A stretch of DNA of 64,000 bases from Filosporella fistucella (GCA_030077755.1 JAQJZZ010000005.1:2170001-2234000), one strand, 5' to 3'. Positions 45,603 to 58,244 are shown, numbered from the stretch's first letter. The notes: generated from the letters alone by a model not told the origin. Made by a program: numbers and translations.

Positions 45603-47420
45603 CTACATCCGATATCTAAATCCAGGTGTATTGAAATCCGTCACGTCCTCATAATCTTGCGCAACCAGATCCCTCTTCTCGGGCGGCATATTAGCAGCAA
45701 TAACTGCAGCCTCTCCCTCATTCCGATCGCGACGTTTGTTAACGAAAGTCAAATATAATCGCAAGCCGAGTGAAACGAAAACTACGAGTCCGTAGCAAAT
45801 CAAAATGGCTTTGAATGCGGTTGGATAGCCACTATTCAGTCGTTAGTGGGTTTCAATGGTAATTTATAGCCTGAAGTCAACATACGCTTTCTTCTCAGAT
45901 GATTTGAAAGTCTGAGGGCCTGAAATGTTCCCAGCGCAGTAAGTCATGAATAGGATGGCTGTGACAGTCATCTTCTTGGTAACACCTTTGAAGTTTGATG
46001 AGATGAGTCCAAGTGTGAGGGGAATGGCTCCAGGTCCAGTTTGAAGCTGCAGTTGCGTAAGTATAAATCAATGTGGGGTATTTTGACACTTACACAGTAG
46101 TAGGCAAACAATCTCACACCTTTAGTTTCGACAGAGAAAATAATTGCACTACCAACAACAGGTGGAATCACAACTGCGACTATAAGGAATGTCGTGATAT
46201 TCTTGAATCGACTTGCAAGCCAACCGGTAGATAGAATAGTGGTCATCGCGATGACGGATGCTGGTAAAGTCACCAGAGTGGTCTCTAGACTCGTGAATCC
46301 AAATGATTTCAAAGCCAAATTTCCGAATGAGCCTGTACCGCCATTGGGGATCTAATATTGTTAATTGATATTGATAGATTTAGGAGTGCATGTATGTACC
46401 TGTGTCAATACAGAGATGGCAGCGAAGAAGTAGGTCTTAGGGTCAGTCAGACATTCGATGACCTGCTCAACCTTCCACTGACTGTTGATAGGATCAACAC
46501 GGCCAGTTCCTCCCATCACGACCCGATCTTCTGCATACTGCTTCTCTTCTTCTGTAAGAAATCCTGCATCATTGATGGTATCAGGGAGCAAGAAGAATAT
46601 GACTACACTCCAAAGACTGGTGATGACCCCAAATATCTGGGAGTTGTTAGTAGCAATACACGTCCAGAAATTTCAGGGCGAATAACTCACGATGAACATC
46701 CACTGCCATGGATGTAGGGGGTGCTTGATTTGCCCAATTCCATAAGCAAGGAGTGATGCGATGAACCCTCCACAGCTATTACCTGCAAACCAAACACCAG
46801 TCCGAGCTGGGATCTCGTCACGTGTATAGTAAATCGAGGTTACATATACGAATGCTGGAGAGATTGTAGCCTCCTATAAATCTCTTAGCACGTTTTGCGG
46901 TTCCAAGATTCAAAGATTCCAGTATAATTACAGCAACACCTAGAAGAAATCGACATGTAGCCAATCCTCCAAAACTCGTACATGCAGCCGTGCTAGCGAC
47001 GATAGCGCCCCAAAGAAGAATAACTCCGGATAGGTACTTTCCAATAGGCAAACGTTGAATTAGGATAGTCGTCGGGTACTCGAAAGCCAGGTAGCCAAAG
47101 TAGAATATCGAGGAGACCCAGGAATATTGAGTTCCGACCAAATGATTATCTTCCGTAAGTCCGAAAACGGCAGCTGAAGATAAAATCGTCTTATCCATAA
47201 AGTTCAAGTTATAGGTTACAAACATAATAACAAGAATTCGCATGTCGATCTTGCGGAGTACCCGTTTGGCAAGGGCTGCAGTATATGGACTGACACCTTG
47301 TACCTCCACTTGCGAAACATCCGTAGAAGCCTGAATTGCCATAGTTGATGATATCAAGGGCACTCTCTCCGTGCTTTCTTCGATTTCGAGATCTGGGTCT
47401 CCATCTTCGGAGGAGTCCAT
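45603..47420 (-). CDS. MFS transporter, allantoate permease (ACS) family
   Basis: Six exons (47420-46932, 46873-46691, 46636-46400, 46351-46094, 46046-45886, 45831-45603) give 518 aa, all joins in phase. Landmarks: KRVLRKIDMRILVIMFVTYN before the first helix; DKTILSSAAVFGL; FLLGVAEATISPAFVYV; YYTRDEIPARTGVWFAGNS; WQWMFIIFGVITSL; PNGGTGSFGNL; AGNISGPQTF; and the C-terminal FNTPGFRYRM. It is the same family as the carrier at 29467-31165 but has more introns and low identity by eye, so they are not a recent duplicate pair. Plasma-membrane uptake of an organic anion is expected; the substrate is unknown. It sits next to a nucleobase-deaminase-like gene, which would fit purine or allantoate use, but that is inference. 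Confidence 0.93.
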
Positions 47421-47711
47421 TGATATATCACTGCAAATGCCGGCCGAAAATCTCGTCGGCGTAACGTTGGATGAAGGGTTCGACGGGCGATAAGCCTCCT
47501 AGCTTGGCCGAAAGCTTGTCAAAAGTGGGAGGTTCGTGAAAGCCGCCTTGGCATTCCTCGGCGCTCGATATCCCACTTTGGTCACGTGTGGTAGCTAGCC
47601 TGTTACCTTCTAATTGTTCGAAGTCGAAATGGCGTTTGAGGTGGATGAAAGAGTGTAAACGGTGTCCGAGGGATATAATAGCCAGTCCTACTCTGAATGT
47701 GAAGTGGTAAT

Positions 47712-48909
47712 TCAGAGATCATAAGTTTGGCGATATTCTTCCAGATCCAGGTTTAACTTCTCTTTCACCACTCGCGAAGCCCAACAGATGTCGATCGCGT
47801 TTTGTTGCAATTGTACGATATCCTTGAGGGTCAATTGACACTTATCCATTATCATACAAAGGTTGTGGAGTACCCAATTGTCTTCCATATAGGCCGGGTC
47901 ATCGCTCGCAATAGTGATCTTGATTCCAGTATCAAGTAATACTTGAATTCTAGGAAACACCTCGTCGATGGAAGTGTGACGGATATATGCACATGGACAG
48001 ATAGTCATGCCTATTCCTTTCTCCTTGATCATCTCCACCAATTTTTCATCATCGGCAGCATTCAATCCGTGATCAATTCGCTCGCCGCCATTACCTCCCA
48101 ATTCTTCGACAACTTGGCGGATATGTTCATGGGTGTCTTTCTGATTGAAGTCGCAATGACTGGTGATATGGAAGCCATCCTCTCGAGCTCTTTTGAAGAC
48201 TTCCGCGAAAAGCATAGGCGGGCGGTCATACTCGTCTGAATCAAGTCCAATGCCGGCAATCATGTCTTTGTATGGCAATCCTGCTTCATATTGTTCCATC
48301 GCAGATTCGGGTGACATATCTCGTAGAAAGCACATGATCCATTGTGACTTGACCTGAAAGAGTCAGCATAGTAGACATAATTCACATCTCACTCACATTG
48401 AGATATTTTTCCGCATATTGCTGCGCTCTACTAAACCCTTTCATCATAATCTCCATTGCAAGTCCGCGTCTTGTATGGCCTTGAGGGTCAAAGAACGGCT
48501 CGCAGTACCGGACATTCATTTGTGCTGCTCGCTCAAAATAATCCATAGCGAGATCATAGAAATCTTCCTCTTTTTGTAGAAGATCAAAACCACCGTAGTA
48601 AGCTTCGAAAAATGTGAAGTTTTTGGATGCATCTGCAGATGCTGCACCAATCCTTCCACGAATACGCCCGTACGCAGCTTTGGTCTCCTCCAGGCTCTTC
48701 AGTGGAATCTTTTGTGTCCCGGTTGTGAGTGGGATACTATTTCGCTGCGAAAGCTTCCAGCGAAGCTCGGGTGTCATGGTCCCTTCGATGTGAACGTGTA
48801 ATTCTATCTTTGGGAGAGCAGACATCGCGCTGCCACTCGGCCAGAGTTGAAGATGGTGCTCCCTCCACTTTTGGCGCTCTTCAAAATTTGATACATTTTT
48901 GAGACCCAT
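47712..48909 (-). CDS. adenine/adenosine deaminase-like protein, altered active site
   Basis: Two exons (48909-48397 and 48353-47712) give 384 aa. The metal-dependent amidohydrolase barrel is clear: metal-binding ELHVHIEGT (His38, His40), FFDPQGHTRRG as in fungal adenine deaminases, ERIDHGL (His266) and SDDPAYM (Asp322, Asp323). In canonical members the third region reads H-A-G-E, whose Glu protonates the purine. Here it reads SHCDFNQKDTHEH, so His237 is kept but the Glu is absent. I recall fungal relatives with the same HCD-type variant, so this seems to be a subfamily rather than decay. Deamination of adenine or adenosine is therefore uncertain; another purine-like substrate or a different proton donor is possible. 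The gene is divergent from the PPOX gene at 49383. Confidence 0.88.
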
Positions 48910-49382
48910 TTGAATGGTAAATCTTGGGGATAGGTGAAATTGGTATCAAAAAGACCAATAAATGAAACGGTATATGTTGCGTGAGAAGGCTTAATAGACG
49001 TGGAGGATGGGTCTAGGAAAGAGACGAGAAACGAGCTTCTCTTAGCTAATCAAGAGATCTAAACTAGGAAAATGTTTATATGGGTGAATTGCACGATGTT
49101 CCTTACATCAACAAAATCAAGGCTCTTCAGCTTTGGTTCACGTTCTGGAGCTCCATCACACACTGTTGGTGAAATATAAGAAATGCGCCTCTTCTACTAC
49201 AGCCATTGAGACAGGCACGTGAGCACGCTTCAACGTCATCGAAGCTCTCGCGAGAATCTCGTCTCACTTTATCAACCCCGCCAACGCACCATCGATCCTA
49301 TATTACGGAAGATTCAGACGATCAATACACCTGAAACTTAGTACAATCGAATCCTTCAATCTGCGCTTCACAGCAAACAATA
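48910..49382. other. shared divergent promoter (deaminase-like / PPOX)
   Basis: 473 bp between two divergent start codons. It contains CACGTGA near 49217, an E-box-like site, but no evidence decides its use. Confidence 0.5.
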
Positions 49383-50182
49383 ATGCCAGCGGAACCGCCT
49401 CTCAATTACGAAGCTTCGGCTGAAACCAGAAATCTTTCCGTCTCAAGCACACTACCGAATGAAGTAGTACAATGTCTTCAGAATGCGCGTTTCGTATGTT
49501 ATAATGATTTGACATCCTCTATAGCATATATTGTCAATCTGCAAGAACTAACATATCCCAGCTTCATCTCGCAACATGTACCAATCTACATCCGCACGTC
49601 TCCCTTATGAACTATACCTACCTCCCCACCTCGCCATACTCTGCTTCGCCAACAATAATAATGACGACCAACCCTTCCTCAAAAAAGACTCTCAACCTCA
49701 TTTCAAACCCTCATGTCTCCCTCCTAGTCCACGACTGGGTCTCCCATCGACCACCAACCACATCGCGACGAATGTCTGGAGATAGAACAGGATCTCCACC
49801 ACCTGAAGCCTCACGGTCGAGCCTGGCTGCACTATTGCTGAACATGAATACAAGTGCTATGTCTAGTATCAGTGCGACGATCAATGGGGAAGCCAGGATT
49901 GTGGAAAGAGGAACGGAAGAAGAAGTGTTCTACAAAGAGAAACATCTGGATAATAATACGTTCTCGGAAGGAGAGAGTGGAGGACAAAACTTTTGGGAAG
50001 AGGGCCAGGATGGAGGCAGGGAGATGTATATTGAGGGTGAGGAAGTTAGGGTTGTCGTTGTAAAGATTACGGATGGGAGAGTGAGTGACTGGAAAGGTGG
50101 AGTGAGGGATTGGAGTCTAGGTGCGGAAGGGGAAAGTCAGCGAGAAAATGGCGCGGAGAGATTGGTCAACGGAGTTGCATGA
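49383..50182 (+). CDS. PPOX-fold flavin/PLP-oxidase-like protein
   Basis: Two exons (49383-49493 and 49562-50182; donor GTATGT, acceptor CCCAG) give 243 aa. It belongs to the pyridoxamine 5'-phosphate oxidase-like split-barrel family, in the fungal branch that includes yeast YLR456W/YPR172W. Support: LPNEVVQCLQNARFLHLATC, HPHVSLMNYTYLP, IIMTTNPSSKKTLNLISNPH, VSLLVHDWVSHRP, and the second barrel half with LLLNMNTSAMSSISATINGEA. The family binds FMN or a related cofactor; the yeast members have no settled reaction. A disordered loop (residues ~115-130) and an acidic, Gly/Glu-rich C-terminus are visible. It is probably cytosolic. It shares a promoter region with the deaminase-like gene. Confidence 0.9.
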
Positions 50183-50798
50183 AGCATACGCAGAAATTTC
50201 AGATGATCAAGGAGTCAAAAGTATCATATGGTGATTCGACCATCAAAAGATCGCATATGGTGTGGAATTCAATAAATTTTGCGATTTAATCCCATGGGTA
50301 GTTACTTGCGAGCCTATTTGACTTGTGTGCAAGTAGTACAAGCTATCTCACAGATTGCTGTGCTGCGGAGGACCTGCAGAAGTTCTGGTTGTGATACTAG
50401 CATTCGAAATACAGAATCCTCCTATTTTCCTTGGTCTACTATTTGTTTCTTCCCCAACCAACTCTCATTGGCAAGATAATTCTATATCTCAAGGCGTATG
50501 ACATTTGAAAGTTCCAAATGGACTGAGGAACTGGCTTCCTACCTGCTCCAAAGTTCAAATCGCTTTGTATGAGTCCTGGTCAAAAATGGCGACTTATATG
50601 GCTTAGAGATTTTCTAAATTCCACGAGAGATTGGTAGATATTCTCATCCAACTTGGAACATTTGTTTCCCTACCTCACATATCAGATCTCAGCTCATCGC
50701 AACCTTAGCACTTACACAGCGCCAGTTCTGTACAATACTAGAAAAGAGCTAAAATCAGACCCACCATACCTTCTCCTGTATTAATCTCTCAACTCAAC
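50183..50798. other. intergenic between convergent genes
   Basis: 616 bp with no coding frame recognised; contains the two 3' ends. Confidence 0.5.
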
Positions 50799-53602
50799 CT
50801 AGCCCGAATTCGCGTACCCTTCCAAAACATCCACAAACCCCTTACAAAAATCTTCCAAGTCTCCCACACTAATAGTACTCGGCCTATCCGTCCCCACATC
50901 CACATGTTTCAGCACGAGATACCGCAGCGTTGTCAGCGTCCCATCCGAACCATCAATCAACATCATTTTTGCTGTCTCCTGCGCTCTGCTCCTATTCGAT
51001 CCAAATCGATCCTGATAAAATCGCTTCACACGATCTTTATATCCTCCACCGTTCTTGAACAGATCAGTGACTTCATCTACGATTGTGCGTTTTGGATTCG
51101 CCAGAAGTGATTTAGCGACATTGAAGCCATCCGCGTCTTCGATTAGGTCGCGCACCTTAAATGTGGTGTTGACGCCAGGCATAGCAAGTTTTTGGTGGCA
51201 GTAATCTGAGCCAGTGATGGAGGATTTCTTGTTATCTCTATTCCATTCCGCGTAGAAACTTATTAGATCTCCACCCCATCCAGAAATATCACCTCTATTG
51301 ACATTGTTCCCAGTTGCTATACCTTGTTGATAGATACCATTCATCGTAGCTCCGAAGTGAGAGACGTGGATATGGATTGCGTGTTTCGGATCGTAGATAT
51401 TATCAAACATCTGTATTTTGTTGAACTCGACTATACTAATCCATATATCGTCTATCGGACCAGCGACAGCGTCCCAGGTACTGTCATTATATTCGATGTG
51501 CCGGAGCCATTGCATGACTAATACATTGGGGTTTATGGGACCGCCATAGGAGACAGCTAGTGCGTACAAATCGGTGATGTATTTTATAAATTCAGCACCT
51601 GTTCCGGTTGGCTTGCAAACATCTGGGTCAAGAATTGTGCCGGGGCACCAGACCATTCTGTTAGCTGTGTCAAGGATGTATTCAGCTACCTCTTGCAGTT
51701 GTTTGTTTTCAAATGGGAGGGAGAAGGGTTCAAATTGGAAAGGAACTTTGCGTTTCTTGTTTTCGTCCTCAACGATTTTTTGGATGCCTTCGAAGCTGGC
51801 ATTTTTGGGAATCATGGAGATAATTTTGGTTGTGGGCTTAGTGACATCATGAAGAAATCTAAACTTAGTTTCGATCCCGTTGACTTGTAGCAAGGCAAGG
51901 GAGTCAAGACGACTGATGTCCCTAATTACCTGATCGCCTTTCTCGGTCCTGATGATCTACATATATAAAATTAGCAAGAAGCGCACATCTAGAAGAAGTT
52001 GGTACTTACATCTTCATACAGATCATTAATTTTCTTGTCGTACTTTTGACCCGCTCTGTCATTGGCCTCTTTACTCTCCACCCACTCTCTATTAGCATAA
52101 GCTCGAACCTCCGCTTGCTCAATCCTGTTAGGACTAGTATGAACATCTCCTCGAGCAGAAATTTCTCTTCCCCCAAGGCCGAGAATTTTGATCTCAAGAA
52201 GAGCTGCTATGATAAACACCCCATTATCCCAGTATCCCAAAAGACCATCGGAGATCTGACGATTGGCAACCGTAGTCCCATTATTTGCGACTCGCACAGC
52301 ATGACCAGGGATAAACTCAAGCATCTGATCTGCTACCACTTTGATTCCCAAGCTATAAGAGTCTACCTTGTTTCTCATCAACATAGCGATATAAGATTCC
52401 ATCAGCTCGGCAAGAAGCTGGCACTGAAGATGATTGATATTTGGTCCCATGAGTAGAACGCGCCGTAAAGCGAATTGATCCAAAAAGGCAGGAGCTGCGG
52501 CCAGCCACGGAAACTTTGCTTTGGTAGCAACCCACAAGTCCCATACCGTAACCTCAAGCAAAACAGGAGGATGCAAAATCTGCAGCGGTACGGTGATACT
52601 CGTCAATGCTGGAAGAGTATCGAGGACATTTTGTTCCACTTGGGCTCGGAGTCTGGCACCACTTCGCATGACCTCATGAGCAGTATCGAAGTTCCGAAGT
52701 GCGTTTCGATCCTTGCTGAAAAGGCAAGAGTATGATATCGCTCCCGTCCATGCAGCCAAGTCACCACCGTATATAGCTACCAAACGGGCAGGATCATACA
52801 TAATTCTTCCCCCTTTAACCATTCGTCCCGTGACTGGAAGGAACATTGCAATTGCAAAAGTTGCGCGTTCCGCTGCACTGATGTTGGGGAAAAGGCTGAA
52901 AAGTAGTATTTTCTGAACGTTCCAAGCCGAGTAAAGTCCAAAGGAGAATCCAAGTGAGGGGGTATGAGCAAGTTGCATTTCAACGAGTTGTTTAGCCATG
53001 TTGTCGTTGGTTGACTTGTTGTCAGGTTCATGAACTGTTTTGAATAAAGTCACCATTTCTCGATGCTGCGTCAGAAATTGTACAATTGATTTCTGGGTGT
53101 CTTGCATCGCAAGCTCTGGAGTCACTCTCTGGGTAGAATACCAAGTAATGAACTGACGTCGAAGCACATCCATGAATTTTCCAGTCTGGATCGCTTTGCT
53201 GTATGGAGCAATAGGAGTAGGATCTACCAGGGCTTTATAAGCAGGGTAGAATTTGCTAAAATCTTGACTAATAATATCAAGATATTTCTGAAAGTCTTTT
53301 ACTCGAGCATCCCACTTTTTGGCTGCAACTTTTGAAGACCTCTCCCATGCCAATAGATCTTTCGCTTTCTGGACAACGTACTGATTCCATGCCTTCAGAG
53401 CGCTCTTAGCAGAAGGTTGTCGTCCTCCATATCGGCTGACCACCGATTTGCGATGGTTTGTCCATTCGTCGTTATAAACGTCGTATACAGCCCGAGTTAG
53501 GGCTACTTGGTCTAGTGGGTTTCCACCAGTGAGAAAAAGTATGAGGATTTTCGAGGCATTCTCAACCTCGCTGTTCAGCTGTGCAGATGTGACATTTTCC
53601 AT
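50799..53602 (-). CDS. 916-aa protein of unknown function, partner of divergent gene
   Basis: Two exons (53602-52010 and 51956-50799; 53-nt intron, GTAAGT donor) give 916 aa. I recognise no family. Residues 1-230 are helical and rich in Trp, Lys and Gln (e.g. WERSSKVAAKKWDARVKDFQ), resembling a long helical bundle. Residues 240-300 and 460-474 (NGVFIIAALLEIKIL) are more hydrophobic but too short for confident membrane spans. Residues ~725-770 have a His-rich then Gly-rich segment: HAIHIHVSHFGATMNGIYQQ followed by GDISGWGGDLISFYAEW, probably the core of a globular domain. No signal peptide. Both exons are fully open, so the gene looks intact. It stands head to head with the 1156-aa gene at 54316, 713 bp apart, which suggests co-expression. 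Confidence 0.85.
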
Positions 53603-54315
53603 ATTGGAAGAAGGTAGAGAATTTCTGTTTGCACAGGGCTAGATTGTTTCGACAACCAAGATCGTGAATTTGATATCGCAGAAATATTTTGATATCATGA
53701 ATGGTCCGCCTCGATGCTAGCCACTGCTCGTTTCGTGGTCTGTGTAATTCATCGGTCTTATTTTTAGCTAACTCTTGGCAGTGCATGCTTTCGGAATAGT
53801 GTAACACAACATAACCTGGGGAGGTAACCTCGTAAGGCTGAGAACCCCAGACGGCGGCTTCATCCGCACAACTGCCTGCAGAGCTGAAGCTGTGTGTTAC
53901 ACGGCAATTGTTTCGATCATGCGATGTATACCAAAACGGTTCCTGCCTATACTGTGGCTTGGAGCTGAGCATCACGTTTGAGCCATAGGAGGAAGGTGCT
54001 TATCCTTCCCCTGAATCACGTTCTTTGTTGAAGCTGGCAAGAGACTCGAATATTTAGTTCTCGTGATGTTTAGATTACTCACAGGATAGATCATGCTGCC
54101 CTTGCATGATCCGAGGTCTAAAACAGGACGACGCAAGATTTCGGAGCTGCAAAACAAGGGTCTGCGGAGTTGGCGAGAATGGTACTCTTCTCACGGGATA
54201 TAAGCTCACAAAGTATGAGAGAATAGATCGTGATTTGAATCAAATGAAATCAAGTTGAGAATTACTCGAAAAGACTGACAACAACAAAGAACGCTAAATT
54301 TGAGAACTAGTCATA
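53603..54315. promoter_or_regulatory. bidirectional promoter region of the large gene pair
   Basis: 713 bp between the two start codons. Two minus-strand short frames exist but are not gene-like. No specific binding site can be named from sequence alone. Confidence 0.6.
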
Positions 54316-57300
54316 ATGACGGAACCGCTTTTTCGTTTCCTGGTGATGCGAAGTTAGTAAATTTCCCAACAAATGCACTAATTGCGGCTGCATGCGACTA
54401 ACATAGAATCGTCTGTATAGGCCCGCTGGAAGAAGATCCAGCAAAAGGCGGCCCATTGCAACTCTCCCAAGACACCGCGTTCCAGAAATCTCTCGCAACA
54501 GCGTCCTCATCCCAGACCGCACGAGATGATTTGGTGAACGTATCTAAAAACTTCATTGCTTCCGAAAAATTCGTCCAAGCCGTAGATACTTCAGCTTTCC
54601 AAAAGAAAGTGGTTGATTTCAGTACGAAGATCGACCAAGTCGAGACAACGTCCAAGCCACTGCATACTTCAGATGTGACTGTTGTTGTCAAGCAAGTGTT
54701 CGGACAAGAAGCAAAGGACCTTGTGAAGACAGCTGATTTCAAGACTCTGCTTGAGAACTTGCGAGATTCGGTTGTCGCAATCAAATATGTTCAGGTATGA
54801 TTGTGAAATACGATGCGAAGAACAACATTGATCATTATTAGGAGGAACACAGCCGTCCTATTGCAGCTCTTACGGATCAGCTCAGAGACCTTGAGCTCAT
54901 CGCGAAGGCTGTGGTGCAGAGTACTCTCACTGCAGTTGCTGATGCAGCAGACGCGTCTCCGCAAGCAAAAGACTTTTCTTCGGCAGCACAATGGGCATCC
55001 GAAGTCGACTATAAAACGGGAGATCGGGTCTCGTACATTGGCATTACTTGGGAATGTCTTCAGTCTCATCACTCGCTTTCAACATGGATACCTCCCGACT
55101 CACCATCTCTCTGGAAGCAAGTCAGCGGATTGGGTCCAGAACCGAGGGAACCTCTTGCTCCTACTCCACCTAAAGTTGACATGGCCTTGTATCGAAGGCG
55201 GACACTCTTGCTTCCTATCGAGTCAGGTTTGGACCCGGTGATTGCTTCCCCAGCTGACGAGCGAAGAAAGTGGGAAGAATCTAGACGGGCAGCTGAGAAG
55301 AAGGCTGAAGAAGATGCCAAGGCTCTCCTGAAGACATATGATGAGGTGAAGGAGACTGTCGACCGTCTTGTCAAATTATCACCTGACCAGTTGGACATCA
55401 AACCCGTGCAAGGTAGCCCAGCGGTCAGTGTAGATCAGAGGTACTCTCGAAACTCCCTCCTCACCTCACAGCTTGACTATCGCAACTCTCTACGCAATGT
55501 TGCATTGGCCAGGTCTGGAGAGCCTGCAGGACCAACTATATCGTTGGCTGCAGCTGGAGGGAGTCCGAATGCGACCGCAGGGACAGGTACAGGCACGGAT
55601 CCACCTCAGGTATTGCTGGAACCAACTGGAGCGTTTGGCCTTGCCAAAGATCTGCTTGCCTCGACTGCCGTTCTTCAGCCCAAACCAAGCTGGACCCCCC
55701 TCATTGCTGCCGACAGAACCCCGCGCATGAAGTCTACAACCCTGGACACCATCGGGGATACAGCTAAGAAAGTTCTGAGCGATAGAAGTATTGATATCAA
55801 CAAAATCCCCATAAATAGTAAGCGCTGAGCTTCATTGTCATTGAAAAGTGCTGACTTCAGCTGCAGAGATTGTGGCCATTCTTAGAAGAGAACTCACAAA
55901 TATTCTTGATTCTCTCAAAGAGCTTGCGCCTTCTGGTGAAAATACTTCATACACTCGTTTGGGTGATGCCTATATCGCGAGTAAGACACCTATTCTCTCT
56001 CGAGCTACGTCACTCCTATATGGAGTGAAGGCGCCGATATCAGCTGGTGTTCTTCCTGCTCTGCCCATTGATGGTCGCATTCCCCACACCAAAGGAAAAG
56101 TGTCACCGGCAGGTGTTGCCGACCTTCTTGTTGTAAAGCAAACACTCAAGGGGTACAATGGAGCTGATGTAGGCCATGTCGAGAATATACTGAAGGGCGA
56201 AAGCAAGCTCCGATCATTCACGAAGACCAGCAAGACAGAAATTAATATCACATCTGAGACAGAAACTAACAGGACAGAAGAGAATGAGTTAACTTCAACG
56301 AGCCGCTTCGAAATGAGCAAGGAAGCTTCCAATACCTTGAAAGAAGACGAGAGCTTGAAAGGAGAGTTGAAAGTGTCTGCAAAGTATGGTCCCGCAGTGA
56401 GTGTTGATGCCAGCGTCGAGGGCAGTGTCAGTAGAAACAAGGAGGAAGTCAATAAGGCTGCCAGTAAATTTAGTCAAGATGTGACTCAGAGAACTGCGAA
56501 AAAGATTGCAGAGAGGATTTTGCAGAAGCAGAGTACCACTACAATTGTGAGTAATCGAACGGTCGCTAAGGATGAACACTAATGCGGCGATAGACCGAAA
56601 TTGTTGAGAAGGATGACCATAGCTTGAACAACGGCAATGGCACAGGACACATCTCTGGTGTATATCAGTGGATCAATAAGCTGTACGTACTCGGTTATAC
56701 TGGCAATGATGCCTTGCTGACGGAAACAAAAAGGTACGAAGCCCAAGTGTACAACTATGGTCTCCGTATGATGTTGTAAGTCCTGCAAACACGATGTGAA
56801 CTCCATAGACCTAACACCACCAGTGAGTTTATGATCCCGGAGCCAGCTGCATTCTTGACCGAGGTTTTGTCATCTCCCGCAAGGAGTGCACAGACAAACC
56901 TCTTGCTCGAAAAGCCAGTGGACTTCATACTGGAGCCTTCCAACATCAAGGAAGAATCCATCGGCTATTGGATCACCAAATACCAAGCTACAGATGTGCT
57001 TCCTCCTCCAGATGATTACATCACCGTGAGTGACACAGTAAAATTGGGGGGCGGTGACGACAAGACCAATTACGACCACAACGCCCTTCTTAGCATCAAT
57101 GCTGGATACGAAGCAATCTACGCCACTATTTCCGTTGTAGGGAATGTTTGGGATGACAATTCAAGCTGCGATGTGACCGTCGGTTCCGAAGGAAATCGTT
57201 TGATGAATCCTGGAATCATCTCATGGGGAACGAGTATCGTAAACCACGTTCAAAGCCAGGATATTGCGACGGGAGGAAGTATCCCTTGGGCAGTCAACAC

Positions 57301-58244
57301 TTTCAATGTGAGCGACTGTGCTGTGACGGTCGAAGTACTTTGTCGTATCACGACGAGAAGAACACAACAGTGGCAGAATGAGACCCATGCGAAATTATTG
57401 ACGGCATACAAGGCTCGTATGCTGGAGTATGAAGAGAAACTAGCGAAATTGAAGTTGGAGACCGGAATCACAATCGAAGGAACGTAGGTAACCCCACACA
57501 CATGATGTATGATGCGTTGTTGACGGAGGCAGGAACCCCACTGCAAACTTGATCACGATCAAATCGGAACTGAAAAAGAACTGTATCTCCGTTCTCACAG
57601 CTCAACACTTCGACCTCTTCAATTCCATCTCCAAAAACCCCACTATGGGATTCCCAGAGATCAACTTATTCGAAGCCGAAGCTGAAGGAGCATATGTCCG
57701 CTTCTTCGAGCAAGCATTCGAGTGGGACCAAATCAGTAAGCTTAATTACCATTCAGCGCAAAAATTCAGCTGACAGAGGCAGTGTATATCACCTACCCCT
57801 ACTTCTGGGGTAGAATGAACACCTGGATTACAAAATTGACGATCAACGATCCGGATCCAGTTTTCGATGAGTTCCTGAAGTCCGGATTCGCAAGAGTAGT
57901 CGTCCCAGCACGTCCTGGGTTCGAGGGTGCAATTGATCAGTGCGTATTCCATAATATCATTCCCCTTCCTACCCCATTATGGAAGAGACTTTAACATACA
58001 TAGCTTCATGCAATTCGGCGAAATCTGGAACGGAGGCCCCTTACCACCCATCACCAGTAAACTATATGTGCCCATCGCGGATGAAATCGCGGAACGTACT
58101 GGGAAACCTTTGGGGGAGGTCCCACAAGGAGACGCGTGGGATGTAGTGCTGCCAACTACACTCTTGAAGCTGAGAGCGGATGATAAATTGCCTACATGGC
58201 ATAAGGACGCCGACGGGAAATGGGTCGCTGATAAGGAAGTGTGA
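54316..58244 (+). CDS. 1156-aa modular protein with CBM5/12-like chitin-binding module
   Basis: Ten exons join in phase: 54316-54352, 54421-54794, 54842-55817, 55861-56546, 56594-56682, 56734-56775, 56824-57483, 57533-57735, 57777-57939, 58004-58244. Introns are 41-68 nt. No signal peptide. Residues 184-230 read like a CBM5/12 chitin-binding module: QWASEVDYKTGDRVSYIGIT, then a Cys, SHHSLSTWIPPDSPSLW, with the usual Trp/Tyr/Trp spacing. Residues 277-316 form a charged coiled coil. Residues 583-680 are Thr/Glu/Ser-rich, then an amphipathic SAKYGPAVSVDASVEGSV stretch and a long helix. Residues ~715-760 include YQWINKLYEAQVYNYGLRMM, then MIPEPAAF. The C-terminus has YITYPYFWGRMNTW, a VVVPARPGFEGAI segment and FGEIWNGGPLPP. 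I recognise no enzyme. The C-terminal half recalls large uncharacterised bacterial proteins, from memory only. Confidence 0.85.

Noticed and set aside
53562..54157. Minus-strand frames in the intergenic region of the large divergent pair
   Set aside because: Short, no start context or splice path, and no recognisable composition; treated as promoter sequence.
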